A stretch of DNA of 64,000 bases from the NCBI GenBank assembly GCA_030549175.1, contig JAUKUA010000002.1, positions 4,712,001-4,776,000 on the forward strand, written 5' to 3'. A model generated the notes under the pieces. The model was not told the DNA's origin and made no database searches. It saw only the letters and a list, made by a program, of their open reading frames with translations. Each line of letters opens with the position of its first letter. Position 1 is the stretch's first letter. Position numbers and translations under genes: made by a program. Origin of the DNA: Lasiosphaeris hirsuta. Its lineage: Eukaryota > Ascomycota > Sordariomycetes > Sordariales > Lasiosphaeriaceae. Positions 35,293 to 45,515 of this stretch are shown here, one piece after another.

Positions 35293-36867
35293 ATGGCTAC
35301 TATGCGAGAGCAGAAGATTCGGTCGGCAATTGAAGAATTCAACAATGGCACGGACCAACACGTTGCTATGGAGTATCACGGGATCTACCCGTCCACGCTC
35401 AGCCGGCGACTCCGTGGCGCTGCCTCCAAGAGAGAGAGTAAGATAATGATCATAAAGCTCTCGCTTGCTCAGGGGAGCTTTTTAGTCGACTGGTGCCTCG
35501 ATTTAGAAGCCGCTGGGTGCGCCCCTAGCAAAGTAGAGATTACCAGAATGGCCCAAGAAACCCTCACATAGGCCAGCGACGTAACCCGTATCAGCGGCCG
35601 ATAGGCAGACCGCTTTCTTTCGCGCTACCAATGAGTCAAGACGAAAAGAAATATACTGTTAGAAAGAGAAAGAGCTAAAGGATCGACAAAGGCTAAATAC
35701 GAGGATTTCTTTACTCGCCTAGGCGAGTAAATCAAGGCTAAAAACATCGCCCCCTGTAATATTACTAATATAGACGAGTACGGTATGTAAGAGACTGAAA
35801 CTCAGGCCGGAACTGTTGTAGGCTTCTCCCTAACTAACTATATAGTAGTCACGGCTCCAGACTCTACCAATTGGGTCTTTATTATTAAGACAGTTACCGT
35901 TAATTACCGGAGACTTACCCCCGCTATTATCTTTATGGGGATATCTCTCTAAGGCTAATAGTACCCCCGTTGGGTTAAAGATCATGAGGATATTTGTAAT
36001 TAGAAGTACGACTACTCTCTCATAGGTTAGAGTAATGGCCCTATAACGATAAAATGGCTAAAGGAGATCTATTTGCTGGAAACAAAGCTCCTAAGGCCTA
36101 ACGATTGGCAACTACATATTTTAGACGAGTACTCTACCTACGATACCGAGAAATTTATGTACCATTGCCGTATCAACTACGTTTTCGTTCTATATCTTCC
36201 TTCTCACAACTCCTATAAGTCATAGCCTCTTGATAAGAGTGTTTTCTTACCTCTTAAGACCTATTTTAAGCAAAATACCAAGGCGTTAGCCTACTATATA
36301 GTATCGTCGCCAGTTAACAAATAAAAGTTCCTTCTTTATTATAGAGATACTTCATAACGTACCTGTACTATAGCTAATATACATAGTAACTTTAAGAAGA
36401 CTGGAATATGGCCGTTTAACCCGTCAACTATATTCGATAACCCCGAGGTATTAATCGGAGATGTCCCCTCCCCATAGACGTAGACCCCTACCCCCCTATC
36501 ACTACTACGGTCAGCCTATCGCTTCTAAACATCCCCAAGAAAGCCAGCGATGTTCGTGAGGTCGTCGAGAACCTCCGTAGGCACTTCTCCAGGCCATAGA
36601 ACTCTCAGGGCACTATATCATAAGATGGAGAAGGCACTAGATATAGTTACAGCGGAGAGGGCAGCTTTGATGGCCGATAACAACCGCCTAAAAGAGGATC
36701 TTCACGTAGCTCAGCCCCACAGCAAAAGAAAGGTACGAGTGCCAGCCAACGATAGATTCGCTACAATAGAGGACATCATTGAGGCCGAGGAGGCCAGTCA
36801 TCAGCCCCTCGAGCGCCGGAGGGGGGTACGGAGGCAGGATATGGAACCAGTAGTTGAAGAGGCGTAG
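35293..36867 (+). pseudogene. Pogo/Fot1-type transposase, about 16 nonsense codons
   Basis: One frame runs from ATG 35293 to TAG after 36867, 525 codons including stops. The N-terminus has a psq-type helix-turn-helix (MREQKIRSAIEEFNNGTDQH) followed by a CENP-B-like domain (SFLVDWCLDLEAAGCAPSK). The DDE core shows NIDEYGM, then LHILDEYSTYD, and SHNSYKS then PLDKSVFLPLKTYF, and ends TGIWPFNPSTIF. The C-terminal coiled coil (RAALMADNNRLKEDL) and RFATIEDII are typical of Fot1 proteins. Stops occur as TAA or TAG at places where related proteins often have Gln or Trp (for example before PLDKSV). No frameshift was found, so the lesions are nearly all substitutions. Confidence 0.88.
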
Positions 36868-36998
36868 GAAATGATTATCCACGGGCTAGATCGGCTTCGC
36901 CAGGCTCAGGAGATATAGGCTGTACTTTTTTGTATACAAATGGGTAGGGAGATGGATGTTATGGTCATGATTACGGTGGGGGTTGCCCCTGCAGATCC

Positions 36999-37039
36999 TG
37001 TTGCATTGATAGCCGATTTCATTGTTAGTCCGTGCCTTT
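36999..37039. repeat. Right terminal inverted repeat
   Basis: Reverse complement matches the left end over about 38 bases with six differences; four of these are transitions. Followed by TA at 37040-37041. Confidence 0.9.
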
Positions 37040-37041
37040 TA

Positions 37042-37326
37042 GTTCTCCGAAGGCACTTGCAAGCCTATAGGATCCAGCTGTTCCATGATGCGCAGGAGCA
37101 CCTCGTCAGGCAGCCTGCAGAGGTGGCTGTATTTCGCATTGTAGAGCGTGTCAGCTACCAAGGGATCTGTTCTGGAGGATGGGCCTTCTCGCGCCGTCCG
37201 ACCCGTCCAGGCTGTATCTGGACTGAGACCGAGGAGAGTCGTGGCCATCATGGCGGCTATTGAGCCGGATTGGCCCTTGCGGAAGCTTCGCGGACTGGGT
37301 TGTTCCGAAAGATTACGGTACGACAA
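37042..37326 (-). pseudogene. F-box gene, 5' part upstream of the transposon
   Basis: Minus-strand frame from ATG 37326 (or a later MMATTLL start). Its last 20 or so codons are an F-box: YSHLCRLPDEVLLRIMEQLD then PIGLQ. The following bases at the element edge encode CLRRT if read one base later, and CLRRT followed by SRLFLRLF across the insertion is the normal family sequence. The TA target lies in the T-S codon pair. The frame therefore has a one-base excess just after GLQ in addition to the insertion. See the companion part at 33804-35164. Confidence 0.75.
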
Positions 37327-38207
37327 TCAGCGCCTGTGATAGCAAGCTCGCTAATGATAAAGAAGGGTAGAAAAGTTGACGTAATGAATTGTCTTGTGTG
37401 TGTGACATGGCAGCCAAGAAGGCCAGGGAGCCCGACTTTTATGACCAGCCCTGGTCACCTTATCTCTCTCCACTACTGTTGGGAAGTTTGGGAGTTTACG
37501 GCCGTATCTACTGACCGTAGCGCTAATGCTAACGCAGTTTGCTGACGGTGGTGGCTGCTGCTGGCGGTGTCGCTGTCGCTGTTCGCTGTGCGGGCCGAAG
37601 GCTGCACTTGACAACGTCTTTGACTTGACAACTTGTAATCGTTGAATCATTTATCCTGGGATAGCTGTTTTATAGCTGTGATCCCATTATCTCTATCTCC
37701 AGGTTAAGAAGACTAAGGAAAATATAAGACGAAACAAAGTCATGAGAAAACTTGGTGGTTGGTTTGCTCAATGACTATCCGTTTGGGTTCAAAAAAAAGT
37801 CAATTAGGTTTGTTGCAAACCCCCCCCCCCCCAAAAAAAAAAGTTAAACTCGGGGCCCTATGGGGGTAATTGACGTGGGGCGAGGCAGGCGGGCCAAGAG
37901 GCCGAGACCAGAGCTCGCTGAAGAGGAACGTGTTACAGATGAGACGGATGTTACCAAATTCTACCCCGGATCAATGTTATAATCGGTGAACAAACAAGAA
38001 GAGACCTACTCGTCTGTTCAGTAGGAGTGCTCGTCCAGAAAAGGGCCAGCAGCCGTTAATCGTTCCCTGGCATTACTGGGAAGATTATGACAAGTACCCC
38101 GGGCTCATCAAAGAGGACAATGGCAAAGCACGCCAAGTTTCAGGATTATCCAAGGCGAGGACGGTACCGAAGTGTGCCAAGCCGATGAGCGCGACACCCG
38201 GGTTTTC

Positions 38208-38322
38208 GAGACTCAACACATCACATAGTCAACACAACAGTCAACACATCAACACAGTCAACACATCACACAGTCAACACATCACACAGTCAACACATCA
38301 ACACAGTCAACCCAGTCAATAA
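38208..38322. repeat. CAACACA minisatellite
   Basis: Tandem words AGTCAACACATCACAC and AGTCAACACATCAACAC alternate about seven times. Unit lengths of 16-17 bases with no spacers, so not a CRISPR array. Confidence 0.88.
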
Positions 38323-38779
38323 TGTTTTTCGCACACTTTGACAGGCGCAGTAAGCTCCCTTAAATTGCACGAGTTCAACAAGCTCTGGCTATAGCGATGG
38401 CTTTGCGTGTGCGGTCGCAAGACGACTTGGACGACGACCCCTCCAGCAATGATACCAAATATCCTGACAACATAATCTTCGACTCCGGCCTTACAACCAC
38501 TCATGCAGTATCACCCTAGCACAACAGGGGTTAGGACAACACAGCATGCGAAATGACTGACAATTTTGTGCGTCTATTAACAAATTTACCAACATATTGC
38601 ACCAAAAGCTGTTAACAGTGCTAAACTCATCAAGCTCCCACCAATATAGACGCGGACCAATTGTGACTCCGATTGCTCAAGGACACGACGGCCATAGAGG
38701 CTGGAACGGCCTCAGCATAACCAGCCTAATCCCATTAATCCAATATAACTGATGAACCAATTCACCGAGTAACAGGTAA

Positions 38780-38885
38780 GGGTTGTTTGCGGGAAACGCA
38801 ACGGGAAGGGTTGTTTACGGGAAACACAACGGGGAGGATCATTTGTGTGAAACACTAGGTACTTGTTTACTGGAAACACATGAAT
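38780..38885. repeat. 28-base repeat with internal dyad
   Basis: Two good copies (38780-38807 and 38808-38835) and about two degraded copies of a 28-base unit. Each contains the dyad GTTGTTTGCGGGAAACGCAAC-like stem, so each copy could form a small hairpin. Differences between copies are G/A and C/T transitions. Confidence 0.75.
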
Positions 38886-40051
38886 AATGGTATGATGTGG
38901 TGTTGGTGACGCGGTAGCACGGGGATTAGCCGCTAAATATTACTTGCTGCCATGCCATCCGACTGTTGGAAGACGCCAGGCGTTATCACTACCTCGCGCC
39001 CCTGCTCTAGGTCTGGTCGGGGGTGACGATCATTGTCTAGCAGTTTCCAAGTAGAACGGAATGGAGCCGCCATAACGGGCCTCGGTATTATCTAGCGTCC
39101 TTCTAGACAGCCCCCATCCTCTAATCACCATCTCCCCGCCATCCACTAGATCACCAAGAGCCGCAGCATGAATTATACAGCATAGTCTTCTGCTCCCCTG
39201 AGTTGTCCATGGGCTTGACTGCTTCTCCTAGTTAGTAGAATCGCACGAATTCCCAAGTCAATTGATGTCCCATCACTTTGAGTGCATTTCGCCACACGTA
39301 AAAGGTACGAGTAACTCGGTGGTTATACCCTTCCCAGCGTCCTCGTCTAGACTTTCTCAAATTAGAATTATAGTACCATATTCGGCGGAAGGATAAGGCC
39401 AATACTCGATTCTCGTGGCTTATTTCTAAATTTAGTGTCTCGGTTAAATAGCTACGTGAACTTGATTGCGGAACCTCTTACGGCGCTCTGCGTCAATTGT
39501 CTTGAGGCCTCATTGTCTTACCGTCTGGTTAAGGAGGTGCCCTTGAGTTCACCAAGTTGAACGAATTCGCCATTTCATCGTTGCATGCTGCATACTGCGC
39601 TCGGCTTATTGTCGAGAATTACTCCAACAGTTTGCGCATTGTCTCTTCCGAAAATGGCATTGAGGGTGGACAGGGGAAGTTTTCCGATGGCGTGGTGTCA
39701 AAGATCCGAGTGGTATGCAGGTTCCGCGGTCGCACGATGCAGCAATACGATAGAGTGATTTCGTAATAATAAAAATTCGGGACAGCGCCCACCAGGTGCG
39801 ACAGCTGCCAAGGAAAAGGGTCGCGCAGCGGCATACAAGGAGGTCCTCCTGACCGAAAACGCCGTGGTTTAGGGGGAGGTCCTTCCGCCGCCTCCTCACC
39901 CTTCTGCCTATTTGACTGGCAATCCCCGAGACTCTGCCAAAGATCTCGTCATGGGCTGGTTACCTTGGGTCTCAAGCCCAACCTCCCTCATCGTGTCTCA
40001 AGTCCGTTTGCAAACATCACACACCACCGTTTCCAAGCAGGCATCGGTACC

Positions 40052-41509
40052 ATGGCCGAGACAATCGGACCTATCATGGATGCTGGCGCCCAGCCAGCGT
40101 GCGCTGGCTGCTACGAGATTGGTGATACAAGCGAGCTCCCCTACGGCTTCCTGCCCAAGTTGACATCCTCCCTCGCCTGGCAGCCGGACGACATTCTGGC
40201 CAGGAGAGACGAGACCATGCTGCAGCTCACGCAAAGCGACCTCGATGAAATCAATGATTCCCTTGGCGGGTTCAAGAGTCGGTGCAAGAAATTCTAGCCT
40301 CTCCACGCTTAGCCCCTAGCTAATCCAGGAGTTAACTAGGCTCGGGCCTCGAGGTATATCAGCTCTCTCCCAATACATTCCCTCTCCCAAGCCTAGCAGC
40401 ACGGTTCGCGAGTTTTAAGACTGCCTTTACGAAGGACCCGGCTTCTTCACGATTAGAGGTCTGACCCCGAGCGAATGGGATGCGAGAGAGAACATCATTG
40501 TTCACGCGGGGATTGCTTCATATTTCGGGAACAAGAGGGCGCTCCAGCAGAACTACTACAGCAACACGGCCGATGCAATCCGTAAGTAGTCGGTGTCATG
40601 ATGCTATCAGCTAGGAAGGTACGTCGTTAACCAGGGGACATGGATTACTAGTCCACGTCTGCGACGTCAAGCAGGACATTTCGAGAACAGAGAAGATGCA
40701 TTTCTTGCGCCCGGAAACCAGTCAATCGGAATTGTGAGTCAGCCTGTTTTGGGGGGGGTGCGATGACTCACCCTCGTGATAGTATTTTTTCTGGCGTCTG
40801 CCAAGGGATTTCACAGTGACAATGGCGACAACGTCTCGCTCTATTGCAGGCAGGTTGCTGTAACAGGGGGCGACCTCTATCTTTCCAGCACGTGGGCGAT
40901 TTACAACGAGCTTGCGGCACATCACAGGTATGTTCTTCGGGTTCTCGCGGCACCGTGGCTTTGGCAGATGAGTCGACTGTACGTTTTTTAGGTCCTATAA
41001 AACACACGCAGTCGCCGGGGTAACGAGAGAGCTAACCCAAAGTCACCAAAAACAGCGGCGATGAGGAGCTGCGCACCAAGAAGGCTCCTCTCTTTTACTT
41101 CCGTCACGGCAAACTCATTGTGGATTACCAAAAGCGGCCCCTTTGCGGATCAAAGGAGGAAGCTCGCGACCCACGACTAAAGCCCATCACGTTGAAGCAG
41201 GAGGAGGCGCTGAGTGTGGTGGATAAACTGGCTTACGAGAATGCCATTTCCGTAGACCAGCAAGCCGGCGATATCAACTTCTTTAACAACCTTGGGCTCC
41301 TGCGCGCGCGCAGCGCGTTTGAAAATGATGACGATCAGCAGGTTCGACGCCATCTCACCCGCCTCATTTTCCGCGACGAGGTCGAGGGGTGGGACATCCC
41401 CGAAGGCATGAGAGAAGAGTGGAGGAAGTACTATGATCACGACCCGGCCGTCGAGGTTTTCCGAGAGGAACCGACGCCTTGGGCTTGGAGTCTGACGGGG
41501 CATGACTGA
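40052..41509 (+). pseudogene. TauD/TfdA-like 2-oxoglutarate dioxygenase, broken
   Basis: The blocks fall in family order on the plus strand: ELPYGFLPKLTSSLAWQPDD, QLTQSDLDEINDSLGGFKS, LSPNTFPLPSLAARF, DCLYEGPGFFTIRGL, ENIIVHAGIASYFGNKR, FHSDNGDNVSLYC with the HxD iron-binding pair, GGDLYLSSTWAIYNEL, PLFYFRHGKLIVDYQ and QAGDINFFNNLGLLRARSAF. They end with RRHLTRLIFRDE and a stop at 41509. Between LAARF and DCLYEG the frame changes and a TAA precedes DCLY. The junction near 40970-41055 also lacks a phase-keeping donor. The family oxidises small acids with Fe(II) and 2-oxoglutarate in the cytosol. Probably inactive, though unrecognised introns could rescue part of it. Confidence 0.75.
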
Positions 41510-42599
41510 GCAATCTGGAGCACAACGTGCCGCTTTGTCCTTTTTTTTTTTTTTCCATCTCGGTTGCAGATGTGTGTGTGTGTGCCTTGGCAGGTTTCCG
41601 GAGGAACATAACGCTTCAGAATGCCAGTTGTAGCCGGATTTTCCCAGTACCTAGCAGCTAGCTAATATGACCTCACGACCAAGTGCTCCTCTTCTCGTTG
41701 GATGGGCAATCGAAATGCAGCCCAGAACATAGGCAGAGATGACTGGTGCGGCCGTTTTTAGTGTGATGCGCCCAATACTGCGAGGTGACCTGCTATCTCC
41801 TTCTCCAACCAGCTTCTGCGGTCTGCAGGGCTAGGCCACCATGCTAGGCGGTCCAAGTCTTGCGTCAACCAGGCCTCCAATCGAGCTGGTTTCCCGATGG
41901 GGAATTGCCGCCAGCGCGGCAGCCAGGAGGGGGGGCACAGTTCTCGTTTTTCTGTACATCAGAGCTCATTAGTTATAGGTTCCCGCTGCCACTGTGATAT
42001 GGCCGGCATGCCATGCCATCTGCCTTTACATTACACGCCTTGTCATTTTTGGACTCGAATACGTCAAGCAGGAAGCACTCCCACGATTTCTTGGGTAGGA
42101 CCCGTCGGGATGTTGCTTTGTTCGATGGAAATTAGTAACCCAGACCTGGGATATGGTGGCAATTCTCGAACGGAGGCGCTGGTTCCAAAGGAACAGAATT
42201 CACGCTCATTGCTACGGCCGGAGAGTAATTTATACCTATCCTCAGCCGCTGTGGTAAGACTGAGGCTCTCGTGAACTTGGAACGGGGTTCGCCGGATTGC
42301 TGCCAGCTGCTTTCTGTCGCTACTCGGGGAGCTGCTTGCGTTTTGTTTGGGGACTGCTCGTTCTAACGCTGACTACGCCCCTAATAGCAGGCGCCCCCAA
42401 CCGGCGTCGCCAGGTAGGGCAAGCCTAAACAGGTGCCAAAATTACGAGTTCGTGGGGCTGCAAAGCGTCTGCCACGGTACTACGTCATAGGTCGCACGCC
42501 GTGACACAGTGTCTTGTGAGTCGAACACCTCCTCTCTGGCGCGACACCTTCCGAATCTGGGCCATCGAGTTCGGAGGGGATATTATTCCTACCGTAGCC
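41510..42599. other. No gene recognised
   Basis: Poly-T run (41540-41554) followed by a short (TG)n. The plus frame 41897-42274 is rich in His, Cys and Ser without family character. Confidence 0.4.
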
Positions 42600-44965
42600 A
42601 TGTCTCTACCGACGTTCGGTTCTGAAGACCTTGGCAACTTCTTCGCCTTTGAAGGATCCCTCGACAGTTCTTCTATTCCACCAGCCTCGGATCCTGATGT
42701 TTTTGTGGCGGGCTCACGTGCCGTGGAGACTCCTGCGACCGACCAGCAAACAAGCCCGAGAGAGGATATTAGCCCACAGCTGGACCTTCTCTTTGACCCT
42801 TCCTCGGCGTGGTCTCTTGCCGACTATCCCGACGAGTCCGCGGCAGACGAGTTTCTGTTTTTTTTTGGCGAGGCCACCGTTCAGGACGCGTTCGAGCTTC
42901 CCGAAGCTGACTGGAGCAGCTTAGACGGGCTCGTCCTCGAACTCGAAAGCCAAACGGAGCCTTTGCATTACTGGAGGACCTGGACGTCGACCAAGCGGAG
43001 CCCTTTGCATTGCTGGAGGACCTGAACGTCGACCAAGCGGAGCCATTTGCAATACTGGAGGACCTGAACGTTGACCAAACGGAGCTGCGAGGCGCATCAC
43101 GGCCAATCTGCGGCGAGTGCATCAGCATCCGTACAGAGCTCGCCCATAGCTGACCTTTTCCTTTGCTGCAGTGCCGAGCGGAATCGGATTAGATGGGGAT
43201 CAACCGGGAACTGAATCAAACTCCAACCCGCGACTACCCTCGATGTTGCAACCCCGATAGCAGACCGGCGCAGGCAGCGATCACCATCTCCAGCAGGGAA
43301 CATGTGGGAGAAAATAGCAACCGCCACCGAATGCTTCCAAGTCGAAATCCAGTACCCTGTTGGCGAGAGGCCGGCCAAGAAAGTTCGGGGCCCTCTCCCC
43401 GCCTTTAAGCGAGCAAAGGTCAAAGACGTTCGGCGGAAAAGAGCCTGCCTCCGGTGTCACTTGCAAAAGTTATCAGTATGGAACTGCTGAGGATGCTAAG
43501 ACGACCTAGGCGAGCGGCTAACGGCTTGAGTAGTGTGACGGCGATACCCCCTGCGGGCAGTGTGTACGTGTTCAAGGGAAAACAAGGCTCTACCGAAGCG
43601 TCTGTGAGAGGCTCAATATCGAGGATGCAATCACGTTTCGGAAGGGCAAGTTATTTTCCACTGTCTGTGGTCGGATTCTGACATTGGCGCCTAGGAAATT
43701 CCAAGTTCGGCCAAGAGGACACCGCTGTGAGGCCATATCCAGTGTGGGTGCCTGGCAAAGCCCCCCGAACAATGACCTTGATCAGACCCCGTCAGGTAGG
43801 CACGAGGTGGCCAAAGGGTGAAGATTATCCGACGCTCAAGGTCCAGGTGCACGAGTTCATCCCCGGGCCAACAGATATCATTGCTGAGAGATGGCGCAGT
43901 GGCCCAAACGAGGTCATCCTTGAGCTGCCTACATACGCGTCGGCTGACAACGCCAAGACCACGGTAGGCCTTCTCTCCTGGGTTGACGACAACTTTGAGT
44001 ACTATAGCCGAGATATGGTATCGCAGCCCGGAGACTTTTATCATTGGTGTAACTTTTGATGAAGCCCTTCGATACGCCGCCAAGCATACGGTAGGTTTGC
44101 TCCCCCCTTCAGACTAACAGCCACTGATGCGTGTACAGGATAGCATCGTCAAAACAGCCTTAAAGATCTGGATCGGTGTCCGAATGGCCCAAGAATTCTT
44201 CTCGGTCCAGGAGAAGAGCGAGTTCGGTATCGAAGTTGTGCAAGACTCCAACTCGATCCACGACGGGCAGTGTCCCGTACCTCGCGTGCTCGATCATCAG
44301 CTCGACGTGTTGATGATCGTCGAGATGGTAAAAATGAACGTGGCGCTTCTGAGGAGATTCAGGAAGATGATTGAGTCTCGCAATCGACACAACTGGTTCG
44401 AGCTTTACCTTGCTAGCTTTATCCTACTCTTGAATCTCCAGTATGCGTATCGATCTCAGGAGAGATGGTGGAAGATGCACTTCAACATAGTAAGTCAGCT
44501 GGTATTCTCTTTTAGCTTGCGGCTTCTTTGCTGAGAAATGTCCATCAAAAAGGGAAAGGAAAACGCGATTGATGAGGCCTATAGGTCTATTTCCTATCGC
44601 TTCATGCAGCGTTACCGATTCTCGGCAAAGAACATTCTATCCCACTTTCGATACTGCTTAAAAGGCCCTCTCCCGTTTACCCTAGACTGAGACAAGGAAA
44701 AGACAACTCGGCTGGGGAACATTGATAGCGACGTCATCAAGTACGTCAAGTACATCTTGGTAAACGTCAGGCGAAGAAGTGAGTGGAGATTCTGAGTACG
44801 GCCAGGAGATTATGTTGTGCTGACCGCTGTTGTATCTCGAATTCTAGCTCCCGAATTCCAGGAGAACTTTGCGCAGGCAGAGCATGGCGAGTTTGAAGGC
44901 GATATGTTCTGGCTATCGCAGCTGTTTCTAAATACAGACTCCTCAGAGTTGCAAGGGCCAGGGTA
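42600..44965 (+). pseudogene. Zn(II)2Cys6 transcription factor, frameshifted
   Basis: A regulator-like gene starting at ATG 42600 (MSLPTFGSEDLG). Its N-terminal region is acidic and includes three tandem 14-residue repeats (EPFALLEDLNVDQA). The Zn cluster reads KRACLRCHLQKLS, then a 58-base intron (43476-43533, GTATGG...GCTAAC...GAGTAG) and CDGDTPCGQCVRVQGK. The cluster is intact after splicing. Later blocks match the fungal regulator layout: LKVQVHEFIPGPTDIIAERW, KIWIGVRMAQEFF, QLDVLMIVEMVKMNVALLR, HNWFELYLASFILLLNLQYA, NILSHFRYCLKGPLPF and EFEGDMFWLSQLFLNTD. The gene is not readable in one frame: the first acidic repeat lacks one C, the stretch before the cluster has stops, and the frame changes at about 43690-43725. 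I infer a recently inactivated regulator; target unknown. Confidence 0.68.
42957..43081 (+). repeat. 42-base coding tandem repeat, three copies
   Basis: Copies at 42957-42997 (41 bases), 42998-43039 and 43040-43081. The unit encodes EPFALLEDLNVDQA. The first copy has GAGCCTTTG where the others have GAGCCCTTTG or GAGCCATTTG, a one-base loss that shifts the frame. Confidence 0.9.
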
Positions 44966-45515
44966 GCGAGGGAACGCAGGGCAAGCGAGGCTAGATCGGG
45001 GAACGCTTGTGCCAAATATCACGTGTATCCTTTGCGGAAGAGTTTTCATATCAACTGGGCAACCTCAGATTGCTTGTTCTGTATTGCTCCGTTTTGCCGC
45101 GTGTTTCTTTTCGATCTTTTCTTTCTGGGCCGTAACTGTTTATTACACTGTTTTGCGTTGCTTTTTACGTACAGCCTACGTGTTTATTTTACGGTTCTGT
45201 CTCCGTCCCTGATATACCTCGAAGACGCCGTGACCCTATTGTAACTCCGGAAAAGGTATGTGGCGGCAGTAAGAACAATAAGCCGTACGACGCGGCTGAC
45301 ACCAACCGTGACGGGCGGCCGCTTGCAATATGCCGTCAATGCCTTGTAAGGTGGAGGGAGAACCGCCTTATTACTAACGATGATAGGTGCCGCGTTACCC
45401 GGGCTCGCGCGTTAGTGAAGCCTAGATCTACTTACCTGTCTAGGAAGTGGTGATAGTTATCATGGTGTTTTGCATCGCCAAACGCCTTTTTCCTCTAGTT
45501 ACCCCTGAATCCACA
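44966..45515. other. No gene recognised
   Basis: Phe/Leu-rich frames at 45009-45244 look like chance translation of T-rich sequence. It may contain a decayed LTR end of the neighbouring copia element, not delimited. Confidence 0.4.

Larger units (their letters stand above)
35165..37039 (+). mobile_element. Fot1/pogo-like DNA transposon, complete, stop-riddled
   Basis: The 1,875-bp element is bounded by TA dinucleotides at 35163-35164 and 37040-37041, the target duplication expected for Tc1/mariner-pogo elements. Terminal inverted repeats of about 38 bases match with six mismatches: left starts GAAGGCACGGACCAACAATG, right ends CATTGTTAGTCCGTGCCTTT. The single internal transposase frame keeps phase over 525 codons but carries about 16 stops. 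The element interrupts an F-box gene in the opposite orientation. The lesions are stops without frameshifts, as expected from repeat-induced point mutation. Confidence 0.93.
37327..40051. other. Gene-poor stretch
   Basis: No gene recognised. Poly-C/poly-A run at 37818-37842. The 37351-37650 minus frame has no family signature. Two minisatellites are listed separately. Confidence 0.45.

Noticed and set aside
37039..37326. Independent small gene
   Set aside because: Its C-terminal F-box joins exactly to the sequence on the far side of the transposon, so it is the 5' part of that gene.
38208..38322. Possible CRISPR array
   Set aside because: Units are contiguous with no unique spacers, and the genome is fungal; it is a minisatellite.
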